A stretch of DNA of 5,990 nt from Methanomicrobiales archaeon (GTDB lineage Archaea > Halobacteriota > Methanomicrobia > Methanomicrobiales > Methanoculleaceae), in NCBI GenBank assembly GCA_012510335.1, contig JAAZIF010000123.1:1-5990 (forward strand), read 5' to 3'. Positions within the stretch are counted from its first letter, which is position 1. Every line of letters begins with the position of its first letter. The position numbers and the translations under genes are program-made. Shown here piece by piece: positions 1 to 5,678 of the stretch. The notes below the pieces were generated by a model. It was not told the origin of the DNA and did not search any database. It was given only the letters and a program-made list of their open reading frames with translations.

Positions 1-104
1 GAATGGACACAGAGCCCGCACCGGTCGACGGGGACTGCCTTATCCGGCATGCATTGCACCCGGCCACCGATGACCGGGAGGCGCCGGAGGCCGCGGTCAC
101 TCAT
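1..104 (-). CDS. Probable small Cys-containing protein, N-terminal 34 codons (partial)
   Basis: I do not recognise this protein; only its first 34 residues lie in the window, and it continues past base 1. The frame starts at an ATG at 104-102 that overlaps the stop of the cysteine-cluster gene by 8 bases (ATGAGTGA), an arrangement typical of translational coupling. A GAGG lies 3 bases upstream of the ATG. About 26 of 33 third codon positions after the start are G or C, matching the neighbouring genes. The visible peptide has Leu-Pro-Val-Ile-Gly-Gly at 9-14, Cys18, and a C29-x-x-C32 pair, which suggests a small metal-binding (zinc or iron) protein. The role is unknown; co-translation with a CxxCxxCC protein hints at a shared metal-linked function, but that is inference. 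The opposite strand is also open here, so it could be a chance ORF, though the overlap and codon use argue for a gene. Confidence 0.5.
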   Translation of the reverse strand, partial: MSDRGLRRLPVIGGRVQCMPDKAVPVDRCGLCVH

Positions 105-594
105 AGGCCTCGACCCGGTAGCCGGCGCGGCCGAGGATCGCTGTGACCTCGCTGCGCCAGGCGACGTCGTTATCGATCCCGAGCGGTGCAACCGCCTCCT
201 CCCAGCAGATGCGCAGGCCGGCATCCTCGGTGACGAGGCTCCTCCTCCCTTTCACCTTCCCGGCCTCCTGGCCATCCCCGTCAAATATCCGCATGCTGCA
301 GCAGATGTAGGTCCGGCAGACGGAGGGGCGGCTGCCGTGGATGGTGCAGACATACTTTCCTTCTTCTTCCGGGTGTCCCCGCAGGAAAGGGCACCAGGAC
401 GGGTTCGCATCGCTCTCCGAAGTATCCCTGAAGATATCGAGGAACCGCTCCTCGACACTTGCGCGGAATGTGACGCCGCCGATCCTCTGCCGGCAGAGGT
501 AGTCCCGGCTCGTGAGTCTCTTTTTGACCTCGATGAGTTCAGCGCCCGCATGCATGCAACACTTCCCGCAGAGCGTACATTCAAACGCCTTCAT
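97..594 (-). CDS. YkgJ-family cysteine-cluster protein (putative Zn/Fe-binding)
   Basis: A 165-residue protein of the CxxCxxCC (YkgJ/UPF0153) family, whose members are thought to chelate zinc or iron; the biochemical role is not established. The N-terminal cluster is C6-x2-C9-x2-C12-C13. Further cysteines are at 34, 68 (Cys-Pro-Phe), 83, 93, 98, 99 and 130, with the family-typical stretch around 83-99 (Cys-Thr-Ile-His-Gly...Arg-Pro...Cys-Arg). There is no signal peptide or membrane segment, so it should be cytoplasmic. The frame is open up to an ATG at 684, but the start at 594 is preferred: the cysteine cluster begins five residues after it, as in relatives. A TATA-like CTTTAT at 621-626 lies about 27-32 bases upstream, which places transcription initiation at or very near this ATG and leaves the longer start upstream of the transcript. 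Its 3' end overlaps the next minus-strand ORF. Family assignment is secure; function is not. Confidence 0.9.
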   Translation of the reverse strand: MKAFECTLCGKCCMHAGAELIEVKKRLTSRDYLCRQRIGGVTFRASVEERFLDIFRDTSESDANPSWCPFLRGHPEEEGKYVCTIHGSRPSVCRTYICCSMRIFDGDGQEAGKVKGRRSLVTEDAGLRICWEEAVAPLGIDNDVAWRSEVTAILGRAGYRVEAYE

Positions 595-620
595 CTCCAG
601 AGAACTCTCTCTGCCGCAAG

Positions 621-626
621 ATAAAG
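621..626 (-). promoter_or_regulatory. Box A (TATA) for a probably leaderless cysteine-cluster mRNA
   Basis: On the minus strand the sequence reads CTTTAT, 27-32 bases before the A of the ATG at 594. Archaeal transcription starts about 25 bases downstream of the box A centre, so the mRNA would begin at or next to the start codon. The only purine-rich motif, GGAG, abuts the ATG and is too close to act as a normal ribosome binding site, which agrees with leaderless translation. Confidence 0.5.
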
Positions 627-743
627 GTTCGGGAATCCCCGTGTGAAGCGCAGGGGTCCGGGCTGGATCCGCCTCTGGCGGCATGAGCGGGGGATACAGT
701 GACGCCCCTCTTTCACGATTTTATCGCATGCCTGCGGAGGCGC

Positions 744-763
744 CGGCTGCTAATCATCAGCCG
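744..763 (-). terminator. Inverted repeat just after the ClC stop codon
   Basis: The arms CGGCTG (744-749) and CAGCCG (758-763) can form a 6-base-pair stem with an 8-base loop, beginning one base after the stop codon of the ClC gene on the minus strand. No T-run follows, and archaeal termination usually depends on T-rich tracts, so this may be a 3'-end stabilising hairpin rather than a terminator. It falls between two same-strand genes that appear to be transcribed separately. Confidence 0.3.
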
Positions 764-764
764 T

Positions 765-2630
765 TCATTTATGGTCGGGGTTTTTCCCCGCCGCCGCACC
801 CGGTTCGATCAGGGTAACTGACCCGGAGCGGCGGCTTCTTCCTGTCGATTGTGACGTTCTCCGGACGTAAGCCTTCATGATATCTGTCCGGGAGAGGAAC
901 CCGGAGAGCAGCCTTGGATCGTCTGCCGGAACAACGGGCAGGTGATGGATGTCATGCTCAACCATCAGGTTCAGGGCCTCTTGCAGCGTACATGAATGAT
1001 GAACGGTGAAGACCCTTGATGTCATGACATCCTTCACCAGGAGCTCGCCGTTCGCCCGGTTATCCCTGATATCATCGAGAGCGACGATGCCTGCCAGTCT
1101 TCCTTCCCGGTCGATGACCGGAAACCCGGTATGCAGGGTCTTATCGATGAGGTGGAAGACGCGCTCTATCCTATCGCCGGGCGATACAGTGACGATCCGG
1201 TCACGGGGCACCATAACATCACCCACGTGAATGTCCCGGAGGATCTCGATCATATACTCATCCCGGTGGGCAGGTGATCGGGATCGGTCCGGCACCTGTT
1301 CACGAAAGATTGTGGAGTCGCCGACGAGGAGGACCGCCACCGATACTGCGCCCATCGCCGGCACGAGCAGGGAGAAGTCGCCGGTCATCTCCGTGACCAT
1401 TATCATCATCGCGATCGGTGAGTGAGATATCGCGCCGAAGAAGGCGATCATACCGACGATAACAAAGACCGGCACCGATTCGAGAGGCACAATCCCGGGG
1501 ATCACCATGTGTAGCAGGGCTCCAAGACCACCGCCTGCCGACCCGCCTATGACCAGTCCGGGCGCAAAGACACCCCCGCTCCCGCCGGAGCCGATGGTTA
1601 GCGATGTCGTCAGGATCTTTGCAAACGGAAGGACGAGGAGCACCCCGATCGGGAGCATATTATAGAGGGCAAGCTGTGTAAATCCGTACCCGGTTCCGAG
1701 GCTGGCAAACCCGACGACTGCCATATCAGGCGAGAGGGCTGCAAGAGCGATGACGAAGATGCCGGTGAAGAATGCCCCGCTGAGCGGTCTGAAGTGATCT
1801 GGGAGGTTGAGATGCCTGAACACCCCCCGGAATACCCTGCCCGCCCCATAAAAGGTGTTTATGTATATCAGGCCGACCGCCGCTGAGGTTACGCCAAGGA
1901 GGAGGAAGAAGGGGATCTGCAGGACGCTCCAGAAGGTTGCGCAGGGGCCAAAGACCGGTTCAAAGCCTTCAACAAGACCAAATATCGAGTATCCGATGAC
2001 GGAGGCAAGGAACGCAGGGATGATCGCTTCGGTCTCGAAATCCTGTCGATAAAGTATCTCCGCAGCGAGGATTGCCCCTCCCAGGGGCGCCATAAATATC
2101 GTGCCGATCCCGGCGCCTATGCCGGTGGCGATGGCAAGCCTCCGCTCACGTATGGGGAGCCCCAGGATATCGGCGGCGATCGATCCGAGACCGGCTGACA
2201 TCTGTGCTGTCGGCCCTTCACGCCCGGCACTCCCTCCCGTCGATATGGTCAGGATGGCGCTGACCGCCTTGATAAACGGGATGCGCCAGCGCACACGTCC
2301 CCCCTTATGAAACGCCTTTATCGCTGCATCGGTCCCGTGACCCTCTGTCTCCGGGGCAAATGTGTAGACCAGGAGGCCGGAGAGGAGCCCTCCAAGACAG
2401 ATTACAGGAAGGATCATCCAGAGGTTCTCCGGGGAGGCCCACTGGCTGATATCCTGGACCATCTGCCCCTCCTTCGGAAGGTTGAACCCGACTATACCCT
2501 CCATGAAGAATGCACTCCCGAGTTTCAACCCCTCGAAGAAGAAGAGAGCGCCGAGGCCGGCGATTATCCCTACGACGATGGCAATGAGTATAATCCTCTT
2601 GAAGGGGGTGACGGTCTCCTCGATCTGCAT
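765..2630 (-). CDS. ClC-family chloride channel/transporter with C-terminal CBS pair
   Basis: A 621-residue polytopic membrane protein of the voltage-gated chloride channel (ClC) family that moves chloride or similar anions across the cytoplasmic membrane. The hydrophobic domain spans about residues 10-440. Visible ClC filter motifs are Gly-His-Gly-Thr-Asp at 97-101 (the GSGIP position of E. coli ClC), GREGP at 136-140 with gating Glu138, and Gly-Val-Phe-Ala-Pro at 353-357 (GxFxP). Ungapped alignment at Ala-Pro-Leu-x-Gly (181-185) puts Ile192 where E. coli ClC has the internal proton glutamate E203, and Phe442 lies near the position of Tyr445. Two CBS domains follow (about 468-525 and 531-590), probably a nucleotide-sensing regulatory module, then a basic, probably disordered tail (591-621). 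The ATG at 2630 lies about 32 bases from a TATA box. It forms its own unit, divergent from the nucleotidyltransferase. Family certain; channel versus exchanger is unresolved. Confidence 0.95.
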   Translation of the reverse strand: MQIEETVTPFKRIILIAIVVGIIAGLGALFFFEGLKLGSAFFMEGIVGFNLPKEGQMVQDISQWASPENLWMILPVICLGGLLSGLLVYTFAPETEGHGTDAAIKAFHKGGRVRWRIPFIKAVSAILTISTGGSAGREGPTAQMSAGLGSIAADILGLPIRERRLAIATGIGAGIGTIFMAPLGGAILAAEILYRQDFETEAIIPAFLASVIGYSIFGLVEGFEPVFGPCATFWSVLQIPFFLLLGVTSAAVGLIYINTFYGAGRVFRGVFRHLNLPDHFRPLSGAFFTGIFVIALAALSPDMAVVGFASLGTGYGFTQLALYNMLPIGVLLVLPFAKILTTSLTIGSGGSGGVFAPGLVIGGSAGGGLGALLHMVIPGIVPLESVPVFVIVGMIAFFGAISHSPIAMMIMVTEMTGDFSLLVPAMGAVSVAVLLVGDSTIFREQVPDRSRSPAHRDEYMIEILRDIHVGDVMVPRDRIVTVSPGDRIERVFHLIDKTLHTGFPVIDREGRLAGIVALDDIRDNRANGELLVKDVMTSRVFTVHHSCTLQEALNLMVEHDIHHLPVVPADDPRLLSGFLSRTDIMKAYVRRTSQSTGRSRRSGSVTLIEPGAAAGKNPDHK

Positions 2631-2657
2631 GGGTGTATAAAAATATCAGTCCGCCCA

Positions 2658-2667
2658 ATTATATAAT
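2658..2667 (-). promoter_or_regulatory. Box A (TATA) of the ClC gene
   Basis: ATTATATAAT is a perfect 10-base palindrome centred about 32 bases upstream of the ClC ATG. Initiation about 26 bases downstream would leave a leader of roughly 6 bases with no Shine-Dalgarno motif. Because the box is symmetrical it could in principle also fire to the right, but no gene starts at the matching distance on the plus strand. Confidence 0.6.
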
Positions 2668-2887
2668 CCATTTGACTTATGGCAGTTGTTTAAGGAGAGA
2701 TATTTACACGCCCCGGCCGCCCCGTGAGCCGGGAGATCCGTGTATAGTGGACGTCATCCATCGAAGATTGCCCGGAGCGTCTTTGCAGGATCTCAGGGCA
2801 GTCAGTGTATCAGGCGCTCATCGGCGCATGGCATCCTGCTTCACACCCTCTGGCCGGTGCAGTGACCCCTCTTCTCTCCCAATAGGG

Positions 2888-2893
2888 TTAAAT
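2888..2893 (+). promoter_or_regulatory. Box A-like element of the nucleotidyltransferase gene
   Basis: TTAAAT lies 24-29 bases before the ATG at 2917, placing transcription start at or within a few bases of the start codon. The bases directly before the ATG (CGCAGTGGC) contain no convincing Shine-Dalgarno sequence, consistent with a leaderless message. The element is weaker than the TATA box of the divergent ClC gene. Confidence 0.45.
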
Positions 2894-2916
2894 CGATACG
2901 CATACAACGCAGTGGC

Positions 2917-4095
2917 ATGAAGGTGTGCATAATGTGCGGAGGGGAGGGCACACGGCTCCGCCCCCTCACATTCGGGCGCCCGAAGCCCTGTGTTCCTATC
3001 GTGAACAAACCCTCGATCCAGCATCTGGTCTCACACCTCTCTAACCTCGGGTTCACTGATGTGGTGATCACGCTCGGATACATGAGCGATGCGATCGAGA
3101 GAGCGCTCGGGGACGGATCGCTCTTCGGGGTCAACGTCACCTACGTCCACGAGGAGACGAAGCTCGGGACGGCGGGGAGCGTCAAGAACGCCCAGAAGTA
3201 TCTCGAGGAGCGCCCGTTCCTCGTTGTCGGCGGCGACCACGTGGTGGACCTGAACCTGCTTGAGTTCTACCGCGAACACCTCGTCAGCGACTCGATCACA
3301 ACCATAGGGCTGATCAGCATCGACGATCCCACCGAGTACGGTATAGCCGAGATCGATGCGAAGTACCAGATCAAGCGGTTCAAGGAGAAACCGAGTCCGG
3401 GAGAGATCTTCTCTAACCTGGCGAGCACCGGGATGTACGTCTGCAGCCCGGAGGTCTTTGACCATATACCAACGGGCGAGAAGTTCGACTTCGCAAGGAA
3501 CCTCTTTCCTGAACTTATGGAGAAGGGGTATACACTGAAGGCCTGGCTCGCCCGCGGCAACTGGTCGGATGTCGGGAGTCCGCGGTCGCTCAGGGAGGCA
3601 GAGCGCTGGAAGCTGCAGGATATCGGGTTCACGGACATATCCGGCGATCTATACATCAAGGGAGCCCGGGTCATGGGCCCCGCCCAGATAGGCAACAACG
3701 TCTCGGTTGCCACTCACTCCCGGGTGATCGGACCTGTATCGATAGGCGCCGGGACGATCATCGAGGAGGATGTCGTCATCGGGCCGTACACCAGCATCGG
3801 GGAAGGATGCATCATAAAGAGCAACGTCAAGATCTTCTCGTCGTCCATCTACAACCGGGTGGTGATCGGGAGGGACAGTACAGTCAGCGGGAGCATAATC
3901 GATAACGATACACTCGTAGGCACCGGGTGCAACATCGAGCACGACACGGTCATCGGGCCGCATGTGGTCTTAAAGACCGGTGTGGTCGTCCACTCCGGGA
4001 TCAGGGTCTGGCCGGGGGTAATCATCCCGGAGGGGACGGTGGTAAAAGAACACATCTTAAACGAGGGCTACGACGCCAGGACAGAAGGCTCGTAG
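2917..4095 (+). CDS. Sugar-1-phosphate nucleotidyltransferase with left-handed beta-helix domain
   Basis: A 392-residue cytoplasmic enzyme predicted to join a nucleoside triphosphate and a sugar-1-phosphate, giving an NDP-sugar and pyrophosphate, as precursor for surface glycans, glycoproteins or glycolipids. The N-terminal nucleotidyltransferase fold (about 1-235) shows the signature GGEGTRLRPLT at 8-18, Pro-Lys-Pro-x-x-Pro-Ile at 22-28, Gly-Thr-Ala-Gly-Ser at 84-88, Gly-Gly-Asp at 105-107 (metal-binding Asp107), Glu-Lys-Pro at 157-159, and Trp-Ser-Asp-Val-Gly at 216-220 (probable second metal ligand Asp218). Residues about 245-375 are rich in I/V-G-x-x hexapeptide repeats typical of a left-handed parallel beta-helix. 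The GTAGS motif and length resemble mannose-1-phosphate guanylyltransferases, but glucose-1-phosphate and GlcNAc-1-phosphate enzymes share this layout, so the sugar and base cannot be named. The start is supported by the signature beginning at residue 8 and by box A spacing. No glycan genes adjoin it. Confidence 0.92.
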   Translation: MKVCIMCGGEGTRLRPLTFGRPKPCVPIVNKPSIQHLVSHLSNLGFTDVVITLGYMSDAIERALGDGSLFGVNVTYVHEETKLGTAGSVKNAQKYLEERPFLVVGGDHVVDLNLLEFYREHLVSDSITTIGLISIDDPTEYGIAEIDAKYQIKRFKEKPSPGEIFSNLASTGMYVCSPEVFDHIPTGEKFDFARNLFPELMEKGYTLKAWLARGNWSDVGSPRSLREAERWKLQDIGFTDISGDLYIKGARVMGPAQIGNNVSVATHSRVIGPVSIGAGTIIEEDVVIGPYTSIGEGCIIKSNVKIFSSSIYNRVVIGRDSTVSGSIIDNDTLVGTGCNIEHDTVIGPHVVLKTGVVVHSGIRVWPGVIIPEGTVVKEHILNEGYDARTEGS

Positions 4096-4438
4096 TGGAT
4101 CAGTGCATACGAAGTCTCCCCGAGAACTGCCCACGGTCCGGGCAACGATGGCCATTCACCGGGCGGGGCAGGGGAGACCGCGAAGCCCTGATGCCCCGGG
4201 CGATCGCCTGCACCTTCCTGTACGCACACCCGCAGCATGCAGAGATGCATGAAAGAAGTGTGCCGGGCCGGCAGCTCATGGATGAGAACAAAAACCGGCT
4301 ATTATCAGCCTGTACCGGCAATAGCGATCCCTTTGAGCGGCCGCTCCCCATACCGGAGGGGGTTTTCATACCCGCGGAGAGCAGGGTTACGGACTTCGCG
4401 CAAGGCTCAGGATCGCCTCACATAACATACGGGTGCGG
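4096..4438. other. Convergent intergenic region with inverted repeats, no confident gene
   Basis: This 343-base spacer lies between the 3' ends of the nucleotidyltransferase and the CBS-ParB/Srx gene. Open frames cross it on both strands, but none has a promoter, a ribosome binding site, family motifs or the third-position bias of the real genes. The best of them (ATG at 4278, plus strand, stop at 4493) runs into the antisense of the CBS-ParB/Srx gene. The spacer contains a nested inverted repeat at 4114-4178 and a compact one at 4261-4273 (TGCCGG-G-CCGGCA). No T-rich tract suitable for either gene's terminator is obvious. Confidence 0.6.
4114..4178. repeat. Nested inverted repeat, possible structured RNA or 3' UTR
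   Basis: GTCTCCCC (4114-4121) is the exact reverse complement of GGGGAGAC (4171-4178). Inside it, TGCCC (4128-4132) pairs with GGGCA (4166-4170), stacked directly on the outer stem on the 3' side, and CGGT (4134-4137) can pair with ACCG (4158-4161). The combined fold would be a long stem with a 6-base bulge. It starts 18 bases after the nucleotidyltransferase stop, so it would sit in that gene's 3' UTR. In GC-rich DNA some of this pairing may be chance. Confidence 0.3.
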
Positions 4439-4453
4439 CTATCCGTGCCGCAC
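4433..4453. repeat. Inverted repeat spanning the CBS-ParB/Srx stop codon
   Basis: GTGCGGC (4433-4439) and GCCGCAC (4447-4453) form a perfect 7-base-pair stem with a 7-base loop containing part of the stop codon of the minus-strand gene. No T-run follows on the minus strand, so it may mark or protect the mRNA 3' end rather than terminate transcription on its own. Confidence 0.35.
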
Positions 4454-5233
4454 AAGCCGATGTGTCAGTGCGACGAGAGGATGGCGGGCGTAATCGAGCA
4501 CCTTTATGTCGTCGAGAGTATTGAGATTCATCGACCGTGCCGTCCGCTCCATCCCGAGCTCGATGTTCTCCCTGACCTCGATGATGTAGGCGTCCAGGTT
4601 CGTGATCCCGAGCCGCTTAGCCGCTATAGCCCGGTGATGCCCATCGACAAGGATCCAGCGGCCCGGCCGCCTGACCACGATCAGGGGCTCGGCGAGCCCC
4701 TTCTTGATCTCGTACATACGCCCTTCGAGTTCGTCCTCGTATATCTTTGATTGGGTAGGCAGGAGGTCGTTGATCGGGACCGATCCCCTCCTTAACGCCG
4801 GTTCGACCCCGTAGAGTTTTTTGAGGGTCTCGATGAACTTGAAGACCTTATCGGGCGAGACATGCTCGATCTGGGATCTTATAACATCGGCGTTCGATAT
4901 GATCCCTATGAGTTTATTGTTCTCGTCGATGACCGGGAGTTTCTGGATGCCGGAACGGAATATGACGCGGGCCGCATCGTTCACGCTCATATCCGGATCG
5001 GCGACGATGAGGTGGCGGGACATAACCTGCTCTATGGGTGTTGCCGGGTGGACAAAGAGGAGATCCCGGGCCGATATGTAGCCGACCACCTCTTTTGAGT
5101 CATCCACGACTGGAAAACCGTCATGGTGTGTCTTTTTTATGGCTTCGGTGACATCCCGGACCGTCCCGTGGGCGTTTACGGTGACGACGTCGTAGGTCAT
5201 GTAGTCCTTGACCTTTTTACTCTTCTCCATCAT
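4439..5233 (-). CDS. CBS-domain pair fused to a ParB/sulfiredoxin-like domain
   Basis: A 264-residue soluble protein. Two CBS domains occupy about residues 7-60 and 65-120, each with the usual hydrophobic Pro-Val-Ile/Val-Asp...Gly-Ile/Tyr-Ile-Ser pattern (40-54 and 99-113), and probably bind an adenine nucleotide. A linker (125-150) leads to a ParB/Srx-type domain (about 150-225) beginning Val-Pro-Ile-x-x-Leu and carrying Asp-Gly-His-His-Arg at 197-201. That motif recalls archaeal free-serine kinases of the SerK type and other ParB/Srx-fold nucleotide enzymes more than the GERR motif of chromosome-partition ParB. Acidic residues Glu166 and Glu168 are possible catalytic candidates. The C-terminal 40 residues are charged and helical-looking. 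The start is ATG-ATG at 5233/5230; a GTGAT at 5240-5244 could act as a partial Shine-Dalgarno. No parA-like or cysteine-biosynthesis gene is adjacent. Domain calls are firm; activity is unknown. Confidence 0.9.
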   Translation of the reverse strand: MMEKSKKVKDYMTYDVVTVNAHGTVRDVTEAIKKTHHDGFPVVDDSKEVVGYISARDLLFVHPATPIEQVMSRHLIVADPDMSVNDAARVIFRSGIQKLPVIDENNKLIGIISNADVIRSQIEHVSPDKVFKFIETLKKLYGVEPALRRGSVPINDLLPTQSKIYEDELEGRMYEIKKGLAEPLIVVRRPGRWILVDGHHRAIAAKRLGITNLDAYIIEVRENIELGMERTARSMNLNTLDDIKVLDYARHPLVALTHRLVRHG

Positions 5234-5262
5234 AGCAGGATCACGCTCGAGACTGACTGTCG

Positions 5263-5276
5263 CCGGTTAAAACCGG
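5263..5276 (-). promoter_or_regulatory. Box A of the CBS-ParB/Srx gene embedded in an inverted repeat
   Basis: On the minus strand TTTTAA (5267-5272) lies 34-39 bases before the ATG at 5233, predicting a leader of about 10 bases. It is framed by a perfect inverted repeat, CCGGTT (5263-5268), two bases, AACCGG (5271-5276). Direct copies of ACTGTC stand on either side at 5256-5261 and 5280-5285. A protein bound to the repeat would block TATA-binding protein, so this is a candidate operator; that role is inferred from position only. Confidence 0.45.
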
Positions 5277-5678
5277 TGAACTGTCACGGCAAGCAGGTTT
5301 TATCGCTTTAAGATGCTTTGATTCTACCTGCATAGAAGATGTTTGCGATCAGCCTTATTTGTGCCGGTCACCTGACACGGCCGCTGCCGGCGCCTCTCCT
5401 GGCATGTGCATGCCATCCGCAGAGAGCAATCGAGGGAGAATCACCCCTCCGGGCGCCGGCGCCAGTGTGCTATCTCTCTGTTCTCTTCGGACCAGAAGAC
5501 CTCTGGAGGGTGCGCATCCCGGATCAATCGCATCTAAAATCCCTGTGCGGTTGCTGCATCACGCGCCCGGCGTGAAAGAGGCTATACCATTTAGAAGATG
5601 CGCTCCCCCCGGGGCCCGGATCCGCGTTGTGGTTCGATGGACTGCCCGGGCAAAAATGTTAGGGTATATTAAGTGAGT
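5277..5678. other. Intergenic region with no confident gene; small repeats
   Basis: Between the CBS-ParB/Srx promoter and the Hsp20 stop codon I find no convincing gene. Plus-strand frames beginning at 5339 (78 codons) and 5359 (105 codons) are open, but they are rich in Pro, Arg, Ser and Cys, use third positions unlike the neighbours, and carry no recognisable motif. A plus-strand TATA-like TTTTATCG at 5298-5305 precedes 5339 at a plausible distance, so a short transcript is possible. Small inverted repeats are GCAGGT/ACCTGC (5293-5298 and 5326-5331), TGGCAT/ATGCCA (5400-5405 and 5410-5415) and CGCATCT/AGATGCG (5529-5535 and 5596-5602). No tRNA cloverleaf was found on either strand. Confidence 0.55.
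5652..5656 (-). terminator. Short T-run downstream of hsp20
   Basis: On the minus strand a run of five T lies 22 bases after the Hsp20 stop codon, following an AT-rich stretch (TTAATATA). T-rich tracts of this sort terminate many archaeal transcripts. There is no strong hairpin before it; the TGCCCGGGCA palindrome (5643-5652) lies after it. The call is weak and rests on position and composition. Confidence 0.35.

Noticed and set aside
49..624. Plus-strand 191-codon open frame
   Set aside because: It is antisense to the cysteine-cluster gene, whose motifs are unmistakable; its own product shows no family features. Long antisense frames are common in GC-rich DNA.
669..681. CCGCC-TCT-GGCGG hairpin as terminator of the ClC transcript
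   Set aside because: The stem is short, no T-run follows on either strand, and such repeats are expected by chance at this GC content.
2633..2920. Plus-strand 95-codon frame ending ATGA-overlapped with the nucleotidyltransferase start
   Set aside because: The overlap looks like coupling, but the frame runs through the ClC TATA box and the intergenic promoter region, its composition is not protein-like, and it has no motif.
4278..4493. Possible 71-residue plus-strand protein between the convergent genes
   Set aside because: Its first 45 residues look somewhat protein-like, but there is no ribosome binding site or box A at the right distance, and its last 18 codons are antisense to the CBS-ParB/Srx gene. 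It could be a gene remnant; not callable.
5451..5462. GGCGCCGGCGCC palindrome as a regulatory site
   Set aside because: It is a low-complexity GC palindrome in a GC-rich spacer, with no promoter next to it and no second copy noticed in the window.
5615..5660. tRNA-like GGTTCGA near GC-rich segments
   Set aside because: The bases on either side do not form a T-stem, and no acceptor, D or anticodon stem can be drawn on either strand.
5359..5676. Plus-strand 105-codon frame before the Hsp20 stop codon
   Set aside because: It depends on a TTG start, has unusual third-position use and no recognisable motif; probably a chance frame.
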